NCBI RefSeq assembly: GCF_022370835.2
Contig: NZ_CP092365.1
Coordinates: forward strand, 3,038,001 to 3,102,000
Direction of reading: 5' to 3'
Length of the DNA stretch: 64,000 bases
Origin: Mycolicibacillus parakoreensis
GTDB lineage: Bacteria > Actinomycetota > Actinomycetes > Mycobacteriales > Mycobacteriaceae
Part shown: positions 25,409 to 36,421 of the stretch, piece by piece
How the letters are laid out: the number at the start of each line of letters is the position of its first letter
Numbering within the stretch: position 1 is the first letter of the stretch
Program-made: the position numbers and the translations under genes
The notes under the pieces: generated by a model
Told to the model about the DNA's origin: nothing
The model's input: only the letters and a program-made list of their open reading frames with translations
The model's database searches: none

Positions 25409-26958
25409 CGCCCCTCCAGATACCACCGGCGGCGCCGATAACACAGCAGCAGGGCCGGGCCCGGATCGCCGTGGCCGGCAAGCAGCACCTGAGCGCGCGC
25501 GGTGCGTCCGGCTCCCCGCTGCGGGTCCCACCACCGCTCATCGACCGCCCAGGGGCCGGCCCACCAGTGCAGCCGGCGATCGCGGCCGCGGGCCACCAGC
25601 CGGGCCGGCTCACCGGAGAACAGCGCCCGCCGGGTCACCCGCACCGGCTCACCCCGGGCGTCGAGCAACTCCACCGGGTCGTCGAGCAGCACCGTCGGGG
25701 CCGGGGCCGGCAGCTGACCGGGCCACGGCTGGCGGGGGTCGGCGCGCGGCACCGGATCGTCGCCCCACGGGGTCAACGTGATCCGCTCCCCCGGGCCGCG
25801 CCCACCGGAGAGCACCGGGACCTGCACGGCGGTCGGCCCGAGCAGCCCCTGCACCCGTGCCAGTGCCCGCCCGGCACGCAACCGGTCCTCCTCCCCGACA
25901 CCGCCCCACAGCGGCAGCTGCAGCGCCGTCGCCGCCGACAGCAACTCCACCGGCGCCAACCGCAGCACGGCCACCGGCGCGGTGCGCCGTTTGGTCAACC
26001 AGCCGTCCAGTTGCCAGCGCACCCGGTCGGCGGTGGCGTCCTCGGTCAACGGCTCCGCGCACCGCCACACCCGGCTCACCTCGTCCCCGTCGACGGTGCC
26101 GGCGTGGATGGCCAGCCGGGTGCAGCTGAGCCCGGCGGCCAGCAGCCGCTGGTGCAGCGCGGCGGCCAGGGTCCGGCCGGCGAAGGCGGCGGCGTCGACC
26201 CGCTCCAGCGGAGGATCGCAGACCAGTTCCGCCTCGAGGTCCGGCGGGGGTTGTCGCCCGACCGGGTCGCGTTGGGGCTGCCCGCGGGCGAACCGATGCG
26301 CGCTCACCGCGTCGGCACCGAACCGGCCGGCCACATCGCCGCGCGGCAGCGCAGCGAACTGACCGACGGTGCGGATCCCCATCCGCCACAGCAGATCCGC
26401 CAGGTGTTCTCGCCCCGGGCCGGCGAGGCTGGGCTCGGCGGCCAGCTGCCGGATCGACAGGTCCGCCAAGAATTCGGCGTCCCCGCCCGGGGCCACCACC
26501 CGGCCGGACCGGGCGGCGAAGACCGCGGTCCCCAACTGGTCGGCGACCCCGACCTGACACTCGGTCCCGGCGGCGGCCACCGCATCGATCAGCGCCTCGC
26601 CGGCCCCCGCCTCGGAGCCGAAATGCCGGGCGATACCTCGCACCGAGACCGCCAGCAGGCCCGGCCGCAGCAGTTCGGCGCGGGGAATCAGCGCATCGAC
26701 CGCCGCCAGCACCGCCTCGAAATGGCGGGCGTCGCGGTCGGTGTCGGCGGCGACGACGTGCAGCCGCGGACAGCGGGCCGCCGCCTCCCGGCGGCGCAGC
26801 CCCCGGCGCACCCCCGCCGCACGCGCTGCCGCCGAACAGACGATCACCCGGTTGGCCAGGGTGACCGCGACCGGCGCGGTGGCCGGCAGGCCGGTCGCGG
26901 CGGCGGCGGCGACCGCCGGCCAATCCATGCACCACAGGGCCAGCACCCGAGAACCCAC
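25399..26958 (-). CDS. imuB: mutasome accessory protein ImuB (Y-family polymerase-like)
   Basis: ImuB is a catalytically inactive Y-family homologue that bridges DnaE2, ImuA' and the beta clamp in damage-induced mutagenesis. This 519-residue protein matches Rv3394c: it starts GSRVLALWCMDWPAVAAAA, carries Y-family finger and palm segments (VGVADQLGTAVFAAR, LLWRMGIRTVGQFAALP) and has the beta-clamp-binding motif QLPLWG at residues 347-352. GTG 26958 is chosen because the conserved N-terminus begins there with GAGGGAGCGGG upstream, while the longer frame overlaps imuA'. It follows imuA' by 16 bp and is part of its SOS operon. Confidence 0.93.
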   Translation of the reverse strand: MGSRVLALWCMDWPAVAAAAATGLPATAPVAVTLANRVIVCSAAARAAGVRRGLRRREAAARCPRLHVVAADTDRDARHFEAVLAAVDALIPRAELLRPGLLAVSVRGIARHFGSEAGAGEALIDAVAAAGTECQVGVADQLGTAVFAARSGRVVAPGGDAEFLADLSIRQLAAEPSLAGPGREHLADLLWRMGIRTVGQFAALPRGDVAGRFGADAVSAHRFARGQPQRDPVGRQPPPDLEAELVCDPPLERVDAAAFAGRTLAAALHQRLLAAGLSCTRLAIHAGTVDGDEVSRVWRCAEPLTEDATADRVRWQLDGWLTKRRTAPVAVLRLAPVELLSAATALQLPLWGGVGEEDRLRAGRALARVQGLLGPTAVQVPVLSGGRGPGERITLTPWGDDPVPRADPRQPWPGQLPAPAPTVLLDDPVELLDARGEPVRVTRRALFSGEPARLVARGRDRRLHWWAGPWAVDERWWDPQRGAGRTARAQVLLAGHGDPGPALLLCYRRRRWYLEGRYE

Positions 26959-26974
26959 GACGCGCCCCGCTCCC

Positions 26975-27658
26975 TCACCCGGCCCGGCCTCGGGTCGCCC
27001 GGCCCGCCCCGCGCACGGCCAGACGCACCCCGCTGAGACGGCCGCACCCGGGGGTCGCGCCCATGCTGGTGTCGTAGCCGCGCACCCGCGCCTGCAACCG
27101 CAGCGCCGCCCCCGGCCAGTCCCCGTCGGTGACCACCAGCGCACAGCCCCGCTGCCGGGCCCGCGCGGCCAGCACCCGCGCCCGCGACGGTGCCACCGCC
27201 GCCCCGGCCAGCCCCAACACCACCAGGTCCATTCCGTCGATGAGCACCGCGGCGATCTCCACCGGGTCGGGCCCGGGGTCGGGGATCACCGCGAGCCGGC
27301 TCAGCTCGGCCCCCATCTCCGCGGCCGCCAGCAACCCGATGTCGGGCTGTCCGACGATCGCCGCATGCCCCCCGGCGGCGGTCACCGCGGCCACCATGCT
27401 CACCGGCAGCGACCGCGCCCCCGACAGCACCGCCACCGTCCCGCGCGGCAACCCGCCGGGCAGCGTGTCGGCCAGCAGATCCGGAACAGCCAGCAAACTT
27501 TCCGAGGCGGGGTCGAGGTCGTCGCCGCGGGCGGCCGGGGCACGGGTGACACCGACCTTCCCGGCCACCGCCGCCATCCGGCGCCGCAGCTGTTTGAGCT
27601 GGTCAGCACGGTCTTGATGGCGTCGCTCGCAGGACGCCGCCGCCACCGCCGTCGTCAT
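26975..27658 (-). CDS. imuA': mutasome accessory protein ImuA'
   Basis: ImuA' is the RecA-like small partner of ImuB, corresponding to Rv3395c. This protein of about 227 residues has an N-terminal helical part ([13 protein letters not shown]) and a RecA-type core ([20 protein letters not shown] in the position of the P-loop, degenerate as in the family, and VIDGMDLV-like [15 protein letters not shown]). I prefer ATG 27658 with GGAGG five bases upstream. GTG 27673 is an alternative five codons earlier. A LexA box lies just upstream. The C-terminal part ([21 protein letters not shown]) is basic. Confidence 0.9.
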   Translation of the reverse strand: MTTAVAAASCERRHQDRADQLKQLRRRMAAVAGKVGVTRAPAARGDDLDPASESLLAVPDLLADTLPGGLPRGTVAVLSGARSLPVSMVAAVTAAGGHAAIVGQPDIGLLAAAEMGAELSRLAVIPDPGPDPVEIAAVLIDGMDLVVLGLAGAAVAPSRARVLAARARQRGCALVVTDGDWPGAALRLQARVRGYDTSMGATPGCGRLSGVRLAVRGAGRATRGRAG

Positions 27659-27685
27659 CGCCACCTCCGGCACCCCCTCCTGAAA

Positions 27686-27701
27686 TCGAATGTGTGTTCG
27701 A
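27686..27701. promoter_or_regulatory. LexA SOS box upstream of imuA'-imuB
   Basis: TCGAATGTGTGTTCGA differs from the mycobacterial LexA consensus TCGAAC-N4-GTTCGA by one base in the left half-site. It lies 28 bp upstream of the ATG of imuA' (12 bp from the alternative GTG), so the imuA'-imuB operon should be induced together with dnaE2. Confidence 0.9.
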
Positions 27702-27815
27702 TATGAGGAGTAAACACCGGGGCACCGACAGCGTCAACCCGGGGACTCCCGCTGACGCACCATCGGCCTCGACAGGATCAGCAGCCCCACACGCCTCGGT
27801 CTCCGACGGGGTCGA

Positions 27816-29381
27816 TCACTCCCATTCGATGGTGCCGGGCGGCTTGCTGGTGACGTCGAGCACCACCCGGTTGACCTCGGGCACCTCGTTGGTGATCCGG
27901 GTGGAGATGCGCTCGAGCACCTCGAAGGGCACCCGGGTCCAATCGGCGGTCATGGCGTCCTCGCTGGAGACCGGCCGCAACACGATCGGATGGCCGTAGG
28001 TGCGCGCGTCGCCTTGCACGCCCACCGAGCGCACGTCGGCCAGCAGCACCACCGGGCACTGCCAGATCTGCTGATCGAGCCCGGCGGCGGTCAACTCCTC
28101 GCGGGCGACCACGTCGGCCCGCCGCAGGGTGTCCAGGCGTTCGGCGGTGACCTCCCCGACGATCCGGATCCCCAGTCCCGGGCCCGGGAACGGTTGACGG
28201 ACCACGATCTCCTCCGGCAGGCCCAGTTCGCGCCCGACCGCACGGACCTCGTCTTTGAACAGCAACCGCAGGGGTTCGACCAACGTGAACTTCAGATCGT
28301 CGGGCAGGCCGCCGACATTGTGGTGGCTCTTGATGTTGGCGGCACCGGCGCCACCGCCGGATTCCACCACATCGGGGTAGAGCGTGCCCTGCACCAGAAA
28401 GTCGATCTCGGCACCGGAGTCGCTGTCGGCGAGCACATCACGGACCGCGGCCTCGAACGCCCGGATGAACTGCCGTCCGATGATCTTGCGTTTGCCCTCC
28501 GGGTTGGTCACCCCCGACAGCGCCAACAGGAACGTCTCGGCGGCATCGACGGTGATCAGCCTGGCTCCGGTGGCGGCGACGAAATCGCGCTGCACCTGGT
28601 CGCGCTCCCCCGAGCGCAGCAACCCGTGGTCGATGAACACACAGGTCAACCGGTCCCCGATGGCCCGCTGTACCAACGCCGCGGCGACCGCCGAGTCCAC
28701 CCCGCCGGAGAGCCCGCAGATCGCGTGGCCGTCCCCGATCTGGGCGCGGACCTGCTCAACCAGCCCGTCGACGATGTTGGCGGTCGTCCACTGCGCGCCG
28801 ATGCCGGCGAAGTCGTGCAGGAACCGGCTGAGCACCTGTTGGCCGTGCGGGGTGTGCAGCACCTCCGGGTGATACTGCACCCCGGCCAGCCGGCGGGCAC
28901 GGTCCTCGAACGCCGCCACCGGCGCACCGGCTGTGGCGGCCACCACCTCGAACCCGGCGGGTGCGGCGGTGACCGCGTCGCTGTGGCTCATCCACACCTG
29001 CTGGATTTCGGTGAGACCCGAATGCAGTTCCCCGCCACTGATTTTCATCTCGGTACGACCGTATTCGCTGGCACCGGTGCGTTCCACGGTGCCCCCGAGC
29101 GCCGCCGCCATCGCCTGAAACCCGTAGCAGATGCCGAACACCGGCACCCCCAGCTCGAACAGCGTCGGGTCCAGCTGCGGCGCCCCGTCGGCGTAGACGC
29201 TGGCCGGGCCCCCGGAGAGCACCAGCGCCTGCGGATCGCGGGCCTTGATCTCGGCCACCGGGGTGTCGTGGGCGATGACCTCGGAGAACACCCGCGCCTC
29301 GCGGATCCGCCGGGCGATCAGTTGGGCGTATTGCGCCCCGAAGTCGAGAACCAAAACCGGGCGCGGCGGCGATGCTGTCAC
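27816..29381 (-). CDS. guaA: GMP synthase (glutamine-hydrolysing)
   Basis: GuaA converts XMP to GMP using glutamine and ATP. This 521-residue protein matches Rv3396c. The N-terminal class I glutamine amidotransferase has the nucleophile elbow GICYGFQ. The ATP-pyrophosphatase domain carries the PP-loop [13 protein letters not shown]. The C-terminal dimerisation domain ends [14 protein letters not shown] 29381 is chosen because [20 protein letters not shown] begins eight residues later, and the longer frame in front overlaps choD and has no homology. The imuA'-imuB genes follow on the same strand after about 115 bp with their own SOS-controlled promoter. Confidence 0.95.
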   Translation of the reverse strand: MTASPPRPVLVLDFGAQYAQLIARRIREARVFSEVIAHDTPVAEIKARDPQALVLSGGPASVYADGAPQLDPTLFELGVPVFGICYGFQAMAAALGGTVERTGASEYGRTEMKISGGELHSGLTEIQQVWMSHSDAVTAAPAGFEVVAATAGAPVAAFEDRARRLAGVQYHPEVLHTPHGQQVLSRFLHDFAGIGAQWTTANIVDGLVEQVRAQIGDGHAICGLSGGVDSAVAAALVQRAIGDRLTCVFIDHGLLRSGERDQVQRDFVAATGARLITVDAAETFLLALSGVTNPEGKRKIIGRQFIRAFEAAVRDVLADSDSGAEIDFLVQGTLYPDVVESGGGAGAANIKSHHNVGGLPDDLKFTLVEPLRLLFKDEVRAVGRELGLPEEIVVRQPFPGPGLGIRIVGEVTAERLDTLRRADVVAREELTAAGLDQQIWQCPVVLLADVRSVGVQGDARTYGHPIVLRPVSSEDAMTADWTRVPFEVLERISTRITNEVPEVNRVVLDVTSKPPGTIEWE

Positions 29382-29409
29382 GGGCCAGAGTCTAATGGCG
29401 TGGCTGCGG

Positions 29410-31155
29410 TCAGCCCGCCGAGCCCGTCGGGGTGATCGGCAGCCAGCGCAGGGCCCCCGGCGCACTGTCGGGCACCGCCGGATGGGCCGGAGTGACCGGG
29501 GTAAGCCGCCGGTAGGACTGCCCCTGGGCGGGACGCGGATCTTCCTCGCCTTTGTTCGGCCACAACGACGCGGCCCGTTCGGCCTGCGCGGTGATCGACA
29601 GCGACGGGTTGACCCCGAGGTTGGCCGAGACCGCCGCCCCGTCGACCACGTGCAGCGTCGGGTAGTTGTACACCCGGTGGTACGGGTCGATGACACCGGT
29701 CTGCGCGCTGTCGCCGATCACCGCACCGCCGAGGAAATGCGCGGTCAACGGGATGTTGAACAGTTCACCCCAGGTCCCCCCGGCCACCCCGTCGATCTTG
29801 GCGGCGATGCGGCGCGTCACCTCGTTGCCGACCGGGATCCAGCTCGGGTTCGGTTCGCCGTGGCCCTGCTTGCTCGAGTAGCGGCGGAAACCCAGCCGGT
29901 TGCGGTTGGTGAAGGTGGTGATCGAGTTGTCCAGGTGCTGCATGACCAACGCGATGACCGTGCGCTCACTCCACTGCTTCGGGTTGAGCAGCCGCAGAAT
30001 GTGGGCCGGGTCCTCCCGCGCCTGGTCGATCAGCTGCCGCCAGCGCGGCACGTCGGTGCCCTGCGGCCCGGCGCCGTCGGTCATCAGCGTCTGCAGCAGA
30101 CCCATCGCATTGGAGCCCTTGCCGTAGCGGACCGGTTCGACGTGGGTGTCGCCGGTGGGATGGATCGACGAGGTGATCGCCACCCCGCGGGTCAGGTCCA
30201 GGTCGGGGTTGACCTCCAGGGTGGCCGCCCCGACGATCGACTCGGAGTTGGTTCGGGTCAACACCCCCAGCCTGTCGGAGAGCTTGGCCAGCTTCCCGGC
30301 GTCGCGCATCTTGAACAGCAACCGCTGGGTGTTGTAGGTGCCGGCCGCCAGCATCAGGTGGGTGGCGGTGAAACTGCGCCGCTTACGGCGCAGCCCCCAC
30401 CCGGTGCGCACGGTGTGCACCTGCCACAGTCCGTCGGCCCGCTGTTCGAACCCGGTGACGGTGGTCAACGGATGCACTTGGGCCCCAGCGGATTCAGCCA
30501 ATCCCAGGTAGTTCTTGACCAGGGTGTTCTTGGCGCCGTGCCGACAGCCGGTCATGCATTCGCCGCACTCGATGCAGCCGGTGCGCGCCGGGCCCGCCCC
30601 GCCGAAATACGGGTCGGGCACCGTCTTGCCGGGTGTCTTCTCGCCGTCGGGCCCGAAGAACACCCCCACCGGGGTGGCCACGAAGGTGTCACCGACACCC
30701 ATGTCGTCGGCGACCTCCTTGACGATGCGGTCGGCGTCGGTGAACGTCGGGTTCTTCACCACCCCCAGCATCCGCTGCGCCTGGTCGTAGTGCGGCATCA
30801 GCTCAGATCGCCAGTCGGTGATGTGTTTCCACTGCGGGTCGTTGAAGAACGGCTCGGGCGGCACGTAGAGGGTGTTGGCGTAGTTCAGCGAGCCCCCGCC
30901 CACTCCCGCGCCGGCGAGCACCATCACGTTGTTGAGCAGGTGGATGCGTTGGATGCCGTAGCAGCCCAGTCTCGGTGCCCACAGGAATTCGCGCAGATGC
31001 CACGAGTTCTTGGCGAATTCGTGATCGGCGAAACGTCGCCCCGCCTCCAGCACGCCGACCCGGTAGCCCTTCTCGGTCAGCCGTAGGGCGCTGACGCTGC
31101 CACCGAACCCCGAGCCGATGATGAGCACGTCGTAGTGTGGTTGATCGGGCTGCAT
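29410..31155 (-). CDS. choD: GMC-type FAD oxidoreductase ChoD
   Basis: This 581-residue GMC flavoprotein closely resembles Rv3409c (ChoD, annotated as cholesterol oxidase). The FAD-binding N-terminus is [20 protein letters not shown] Cys-rich segment ([18 protein letters not shown]) recalls a ferredoxin-like cluster, and [20 protein letters not shown] is the C-terminal FAD signature. The contribution of ChoD to cholesterol breakdown in M. tuberculosis has been disputed, so the steroid assignment is by family name only. It lies between guaA and guaB3 on the same strand, as in M. tuberculosis, where several further genes separate it from guaA. Confidence 0.9.
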   Translation of the reverse strand: MQPDQPHYDVLIIGSGFGGSVSALRLTEKGYRVGVLEAGRRFADHEFAKNSWHLREFLWAPRLGCYGIQRIHLLNNVMVLAGAGVGGGSLNYANTLYVPPEPFFNDPQWKHITDWRSELMPHYDQAQRMLGVVKNPTFTDADRIVKEVADDMGVGDTFVATPVGVFFGPDGEKTPGKTVPDPYFGGAGPARTGCIECGECMTGCRHGAKNTLVKNYLGLAESAGAQVHPLTTVTGFEQRADGLWQVHTVRTGWGLRRKRRSFTATHLMLAAGTYNTQRLLFKMRDAGKLAKLSDRLGVLTRTNSESIVGAATLEVNPDLDLTRGVAITSSIHPTGDTHVEPVRYGKGSNAMGLLQTLMTDGAGPQGTDVPRWRQLIDQAREDPAHILRLLNPKQWSERTVIALVMQHLDNSITTFTNRNRLGFRRYSSKQGHGEPNPSWIPVGNEVTRRIAAKIDGVAGGTWGELFNIPLTAHFLGGAVIGDSAQTGVIDPYHRVYNYPTLHVVDGAAVSANLGVNPSLSITAQAERAASLWPNKGEEDPRPAQGQSYRRLTPVTPAHPAVPDSAPGALRWLPITPTGSAG

Positions 31156-31229
31156 CGCCTCAGCTTACGGCGCATCGGCGCAAACGTCCCCCATCCGCCC
31201 CGACCGGGGCGCGACCGGGGCGCATGGCT

Positions 31230-31303
31230 GCTGAGATCGACGCTGCAGCGGCGAAAAACCCCGTTTTCAGGCCCTCTGTGTCCACATGGCTGTCGATCTC
31301 AGC
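31230..31303. repeat. palindromic intergenic element, copy A
   Basis: A 12-bp perfect inverted repeat, GCTGAGATCGAC ... GTCGATCTCAGC, bounds a 74-bp element in the choD-guaB3 gap. The right arm also contains GTGTCCACATGG, closely matched by GTGTCCACCTGG at the same place in copy B at 51.7 kb. It could act as a hairpin in the guaB3/choD transcript or be a small non-autonomous mobile or repeat element. Confidence 0.75.
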
Positions 31304-31332
31304 CGTACCGCCGCGGTTCTAGGCCCCAACGG

Positions 31333-32469
31333 TTAGGCCCCGACGGTGAGGCCGACCTTCTGGAACTCCTTGAGGTCGCAGTACCCGGCCTTGGCCATCG
31401 CCCGGCGTAACCCGCCCACCAGGTTCAGCGACCCGAACGGGTCGTCGGAGGGCCCGGAGAGCACCTGCGCCAACGCCGGGCGCTCCCCCAACGCGATCTG
31501 CAGCAGCGCGCCCCGCGGCAGCGACGGGTGGGCGGCCGCCGGCGCCCAGTACCAGCCCGCACCGGGGGCTTCCCGGGCCGCCGCCAGCGGCGTGCCCATC
31601 ATCACCGCGTCGGCGCCGCAGGCGATCGCCTTGGCCGCGTCCCCGGATGTGTGGATGTCGCCGTCGGCGAGCACATGCACGTAGCGGCCCCCGGTCTCGT
31701 CGAGGTACTCGCGCCGGGCGGCGGCCGCGTCGGCGATCGCGGTGGCCATCGGCACCGAAATGCCCAGCACCTCATCGGAGGTGGTCGCCCCCGCGGTGGA
31801 GCCGTAGCCGACGATCACCCCGGCCGCACCGGTGCGCATCAGGTGCAGCGCGGTGCGGTGGTCGAGCACCCCGCCGGCCACCACGGGGATGTCCAGCTCG
31901 GAGATGAACGTCTTGAGGTTCAACGGCTCCCCGTTGTTGGCGACCCGTTCGGCGGAGATGATGGTGCCCTGGATGACCAGCAGGTCGATGCCGGCGGCGA
32001 CCAGCGCCGGGGTGAGCGCCGCCGCGTTCTGCGGGCTGACCCGCACCGCGGTGGTCACCCCCGCCTCGCGGATGCGGGTCACCGCCGCGCCCAACAGGTC
32101 CGGGTCGAGCGGGGCGGCGTGCCACTGCTGCAGCAGCCGGATCGCGGCGGTGGGTTCGGGTTCGGTGGCGGCAACCTCGACGAGCTGGGCGAGCTTGGCC
32201 TCGACGTCGGCGTGCCGGCCGATCAGCCCCTCACCGTTGAGCACCCCGAGCCCGCCGAGCCGGCCCAGCTCGATGGCGAACTCCGGGGAGACGACCGCGT
32301 CGGTGGGGTGGGCGACCACGGGGATCTCGAATCGGTAGGCGTCGAGCTGCCAGGCGGTGGAGACGTCCTGGGAGGACCGGGTGCGCCGCGACGGCACGAT
32401 GTTGATGTCGGCCAGCTCGTAGGTTTGGCGGGCGGTGCGCCCCATACCGATTTCCACCAGGTCACGCAT
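31333..32469 (-). CDS. guaB3: IMP dehydrogenase family protein GuaB3
   Basis: This 378-residue protein corresponds to Rv3410c. It has the IMPDH TIM barrel but no CBS regulatory insertion: it opens ELADINIVPSRRTRSSQDVS and continues through IPVVAGGVLDHRTALHLMRTGA and GADAVMMGTPLAAAREAPG. In mycobacteria guaB2 is the essential IMP dehydrogenase. The activity of GuaB3 is not established from sequence, and the segment that should carry the catalytic Cys loop is reduced here (GYGSTAGATTSDEVLG has no Cys). It follows guaB2 by 44 bp on the same strand and was probably transcribed with it. Confidence 0.92.
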   Translation of the reverse strand: MRDLVEIGMGRTARQTYELADINIVPSRRTRSSQDVSTAWQLDAYRFEIPVVAHPTDAVVSPEFAIELGRLGGLGVLNGEGLIGRHADVEAKLAQLVEVAATEPEPTAAIRLLQQWHAAPLDPDLLGAAVTRIREAGVTTAVRVSPQNAAALTPALVAAGIDLLVIQGTIISAERVANNGEPLNLKTFISELDIPVVAGGVLDHRTALHLMRTGAAGVIVGYGSTAGATTSDEVLGISVPMATAIADAAAARREYLDETGGRYVHVLADGDIHTSGDAAKAIACGADAVMMGTPLAAAREAPGAGWYWAPAAAHPSLPRGALLQIALGERPALAQVLSGPSDDPFGSLNLVGGLRRAMAKAGYCDLKEFQKVGLTVGA

Positions 32470-32513
32470 GCAGGGTCCCCCCTCGGGATGCCGGAGTGCT
32501 CATCAGCGGCCGA

Positions 32514-34115
<1,602 letters not shown>

Positions 34116-34133
34116 CTAATGCTCGTCGCGAGT

Positions 34134-34177
34134 GTTTTCTGCCGGGCCTTGCGAGGCGTTTTCTGGCGGGCCTTGCG
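34134..34177. repeat. 24-bp-period direct repeat in the guaB2 upstream region
   Basis: GTTTTCTGCCGGGCCTTGCG (34134-34153) and GTTTTCTGGCGGGCCTTGCG (34158-34177) differ by a single base and are spaced 24 bp start to start, in the intergenic region between divergent guaB2 and the DUF5319 gene. Two helical turns of spacing on one DNA face would suit a dimeric regulator. No other copy was noticed in the window. Confidence 0.7.
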
Positions 34178-34245
34178 CGACCCGCTCACCGACACGATCC
34201 GCTGGCCGGTGGCAACTTGTGTGCCAGCCTGCGTAGGGTGTAGGC

Positions 34246-34650
34246 GTGCGTGACCACCTGCCCCCGGGCCTGCCGCCCGACCCGTTTGCTGACGACCCGT
34301 GCGATCCCTCCGCGGCGCTGGACGCGATCGAACCGGGGCAGCCGCTGGATCCGCATGAGCGCACCGCCGTGGAGGCCGATCTGGCCGACCTGGCGATCTA
34401 CGAGTCGCTGCTGGCCCATCGCGGGATCCGCGGGCTGGTGGTCTGCTGCGACGACTGCCAGGAGGACCACTACCACGACTGGGACATGCTGCGCGCCAAC
34501 CTCCTGCAGCTGCTGGTCGACGGAACCGTCCGTCCCCACGAACCGGCCTATGACCCGGAGCCGGACGCCTACGTGACCTGGGACTACTGCCGCGGCTACG
34601 CCGACGCCTCGCTGAACGAGGCGGCCTCGGAGAACGAACACTACCGCTGA
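34246..34650 (+). CDS. DUF5319 family protein (Rv3412 type)
   Basis: This 134-residue acidic protein of unknown function is conserved in mycobacteria between guaB2 and rsdA. The central motif VVCCDDCQEDHYHDW (Cys67, Cys68, Cys71, His75, His77) could bind a metal. The C-terminal half (YVTWDYCRGYADASLNEAAS) is also characteristic. It starts with GTG 34246. It converges on rsdA, with 48 bp between the two ends. It has no signal peptide or membrane segment. Confidence 0.85.
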   Translation: MRDHLPPGLPPDPFADDPCDPSAALDAIEPGQPLDPHERTAVEADLADLAIYESLLAHRGIRGLVVCCDDCQEDHYHDWDMLRANLLQLLVDGTVRPHEPAYDPEPDAYVTWDYCRGYADASLNEAASENEHYR

Positions 34651-34698
34651 GGCCGGCCGCCGGCGGCGCCCCGCTGAGGCGACGCCCGACCGGGGCCG

Positions 34699-35745
34699 TC
34701 AGGGGGTCGCCGTCGAGGACGGGGGCTCGCCGACCGAGTCGGTCTCGGTGGCCAGACGCTCGGCCGGATCGACCTCCCGCGACGACGGCGTTTTGTGCTC
34801 CCCGATCACCGACGTGGTGGGGGTCGGCGGCGCCACGGTGTCGCTGCCCGGCGGTGGGCCCGGCGGTGCGGTGGTGCTCGGAGCCGTGCCGCGCGTCGGG
34901 GTCGGCGAGGCGCTCGGCGTCGGGGTCTCCCCGGCCGTGGTGGTCTCCGAGCCCGGCGTGGTCTGCCCCGACGTCTCCTCCGCCTCCTCCTCGGGTGCCT
35001 GGTCCGATGTCTCCGATGTCGATGTCGACGACCCGGGCGTTTCGGTGCCGGAGCTCTCGGCGTCCGGGCCGGTGAGCACCGTGACCGTGGTCGACGGGTC
35101 GCCGGGGGGCGCCGCGGGGTCGACGGTGGCGTCCGGCGGCACGGTCGCCTCCGGATCCTGGTTCTCCACCTTGACGTTGAGCTGGTTCCACTGATCGATC
35201 AGGTTCTGTCGGCGTGCGGCATCGTTGACCGTCTGCACCGACGTGTTGACCTCGGCCAGCGCCGCGTGGGCCTGATCCCACTGGCCGTCGGCGATCATCT
35301 GCTGCACCCGGGCGAACTCGGTCTGGGCGGCCAGCACGACGTGCTCGTCGCGCACCGACGGGGGCTCACCGAACAGGCTGCTGCGCAGCCCGTAGAGGGC
35401 GTCGCCGGGTTCGGCGGTCGAGATCACCGCGCCGAACCCGCCGAGACCGAGCACGGTGGCGGCCACGGTGCCGACCAACGTCATGCCGCGGTGGGGCCGG
35501 CCGGGCGCCCGCGGCGGCGGGTCGGCTCGCCGGCCGCGACGCAGCGCGTCGATCGCCTGGTTCTCCGCGACCAGCCCGGTCGCCGGGGGCCAGCGCAGCT
35601 CGTCGCGCCAGCCGGCCAGGAGGTCGGTCAGCTCCTGATCGGCGACGTCCCCACCGGTCACCGGCCGGCCTTCGGCCAGCGCGTCGAGGAGCCGATCGGA
35701 GCGGGCCACCGCCTCCAGATCGGGACTACGACCGAACTCAACCAT
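34699..35745 (-). CDS. rsdA: membrane anti-sigma-D factor RsdA
   Basis: This 348-residue protein corresponds to Rv3413c. The cytoplasmic N-terminus (about residues 1-85) includes the SigD-binding helices (LTDLLAGWRDELRWPP). One transmembrane helix follows (MTLVGTVAATVLGLGGFGAV, residues 88-107). The long extracytoplasmic part has a helical segment (EFARVQQMIADGQWDQAHAAL) and then a Pro/Thr/Ser/Glu-rich tail of about 130 residues. It is longer than the roughly 300-residue M. tuberculosis protein, mostly in that tail. Its start overlaps the end of sigD by 8 bp, so the pair is translationally coupled. Release of SigD by proteolysis is known for the family. Confidence 0.9.
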   Translation of the reverse strand: MVEFGRSPDLEAVARSDRLLDALAEGRPVTGGDVADQELTDLLAGWRDELRWPPATGLVAENQAIDALRRGRRADPPPRAPGRPHRGMTLVGTVAATVLGLGGFGAVISTAEPGDALYGLRSSLFGEPPSVRDEHVVLAAQTEFARVQQMIADGQWDQAHAALAEVNTSVQTVNDAARRQNLIDQWNQLNVKVENQDPEATVPPDATVDPAAPPGDPSTTVTVLTGPDAESSGTETPGSSTSTSETSDQAPEEEAEETSGQTTPGSETTTAGETPTPSASPTPTRGTAPSTTAPPGPPPGSDTVAPPTPTTSVIGEHKTPSSREVDPAERLATETDSVGEPPSSTATP

Positions 35746-36328
35746 GGTCGCTCCCGCTGGCGACGATCTCCGAACGCAGCCGGGCCAGCGCCCGGTGCTG
35801 GGCGACCCGGACCGCGCCGGGGGTGCTGCCGACGGCGGTGGCGGTCTCCTCGGCGCTGAGCCCCACCACCACCCGCAGCGTCAGGATCTCGCGTTGTTTC
35901 GCCGGCAGCACCGCCAGCAACCGGTTCATCCGGTCGGCCGAGTCGGACTTGAGGACCCGCTGCAACGGCCCGGTGTCGACCGCGGCCATCTCCGGAATGG
36001 ACTCGCTGGCGTAGGCGCGGTTGCGGGCCCCGGCGCGGTGCGCATCGGCGACCTTGTGGGCGGCGATGCCGTAGACGAAAGCCAGGAACGGCCGTCCCTG
36101 GTCCCGGTACCGCGGCAGCGCCGTTAAGGTGGCCAAACAGACCTCCTGAGCCACGTCGTCGGCCGACTGACCACTCCGCTCACCGCTGCCGACCCGGGCA
36201 CGGCAGTACCGGACCACCAGGGGGCGGATGGTCTCCAACACATCCCGGAGCGCATCACGATCGCCGGACGCGGCCTGAGCCACGGCAGCATCGAGACGGT
36301 CTCCATGCATGGTCATCGACGGCGGCAT
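35738..36328 (-). CDS. sigD: ECF RNA polymerase sigma factor SigD
   Basis: This ECF sigma factor of about 196 residues matches Rv3414c. Region 2 spans VRYCRARVG to FLAFVYGIAAHKVADAHR, with the -10-recognising helix. Region 4 is PAKQREILTLRVVVGLSAEETA followed by GSTPGAVRVAQHRALARL. I place the start at ATG 36328. TTG 36334 and ATGs a few codons later are alternatives. It is followed by its anti-sigma gene with an 8-bp overlap. In M. tuberculosis SigD supports expression of ribosomal and lipid-related genes. No autoregulatory promoter was identified here. Confidence 0.93.
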   Translation of the reverse strand: MPPSMTMHGDRLDAAVAQAASGDRDALRDVLETIRPLVVRYCRARVGSGERSGQSADDVAQEVCLATLTALPRYRDQGRPFLAFVYGIAAHKVADAHRAGARNRAYASESIPEMAAVDTGPLQRVLKSDSADRMNRLLAVLPAKQREILTLRVVVGLSAEETATAVGSTPGAVRVAQHRALARLRSEIVASGSDHG

Positions 36329-36421
36329 CTCCAACGTTACGGACCGGGCATCCGCCCGACATGCGGCAAGAGTTCACCATAGCGAGCGCCGGGGCAACCT
36401 CGAGGGTCCCGCGACGGTGCG

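Noticed and set aside
21551..25534. 1327-codon minus-strand frame across acrA1, yggS and iunH
   Set aside because: It crosses three well-supported plus-strand genes and has no domain of its own: an antisense shadow.
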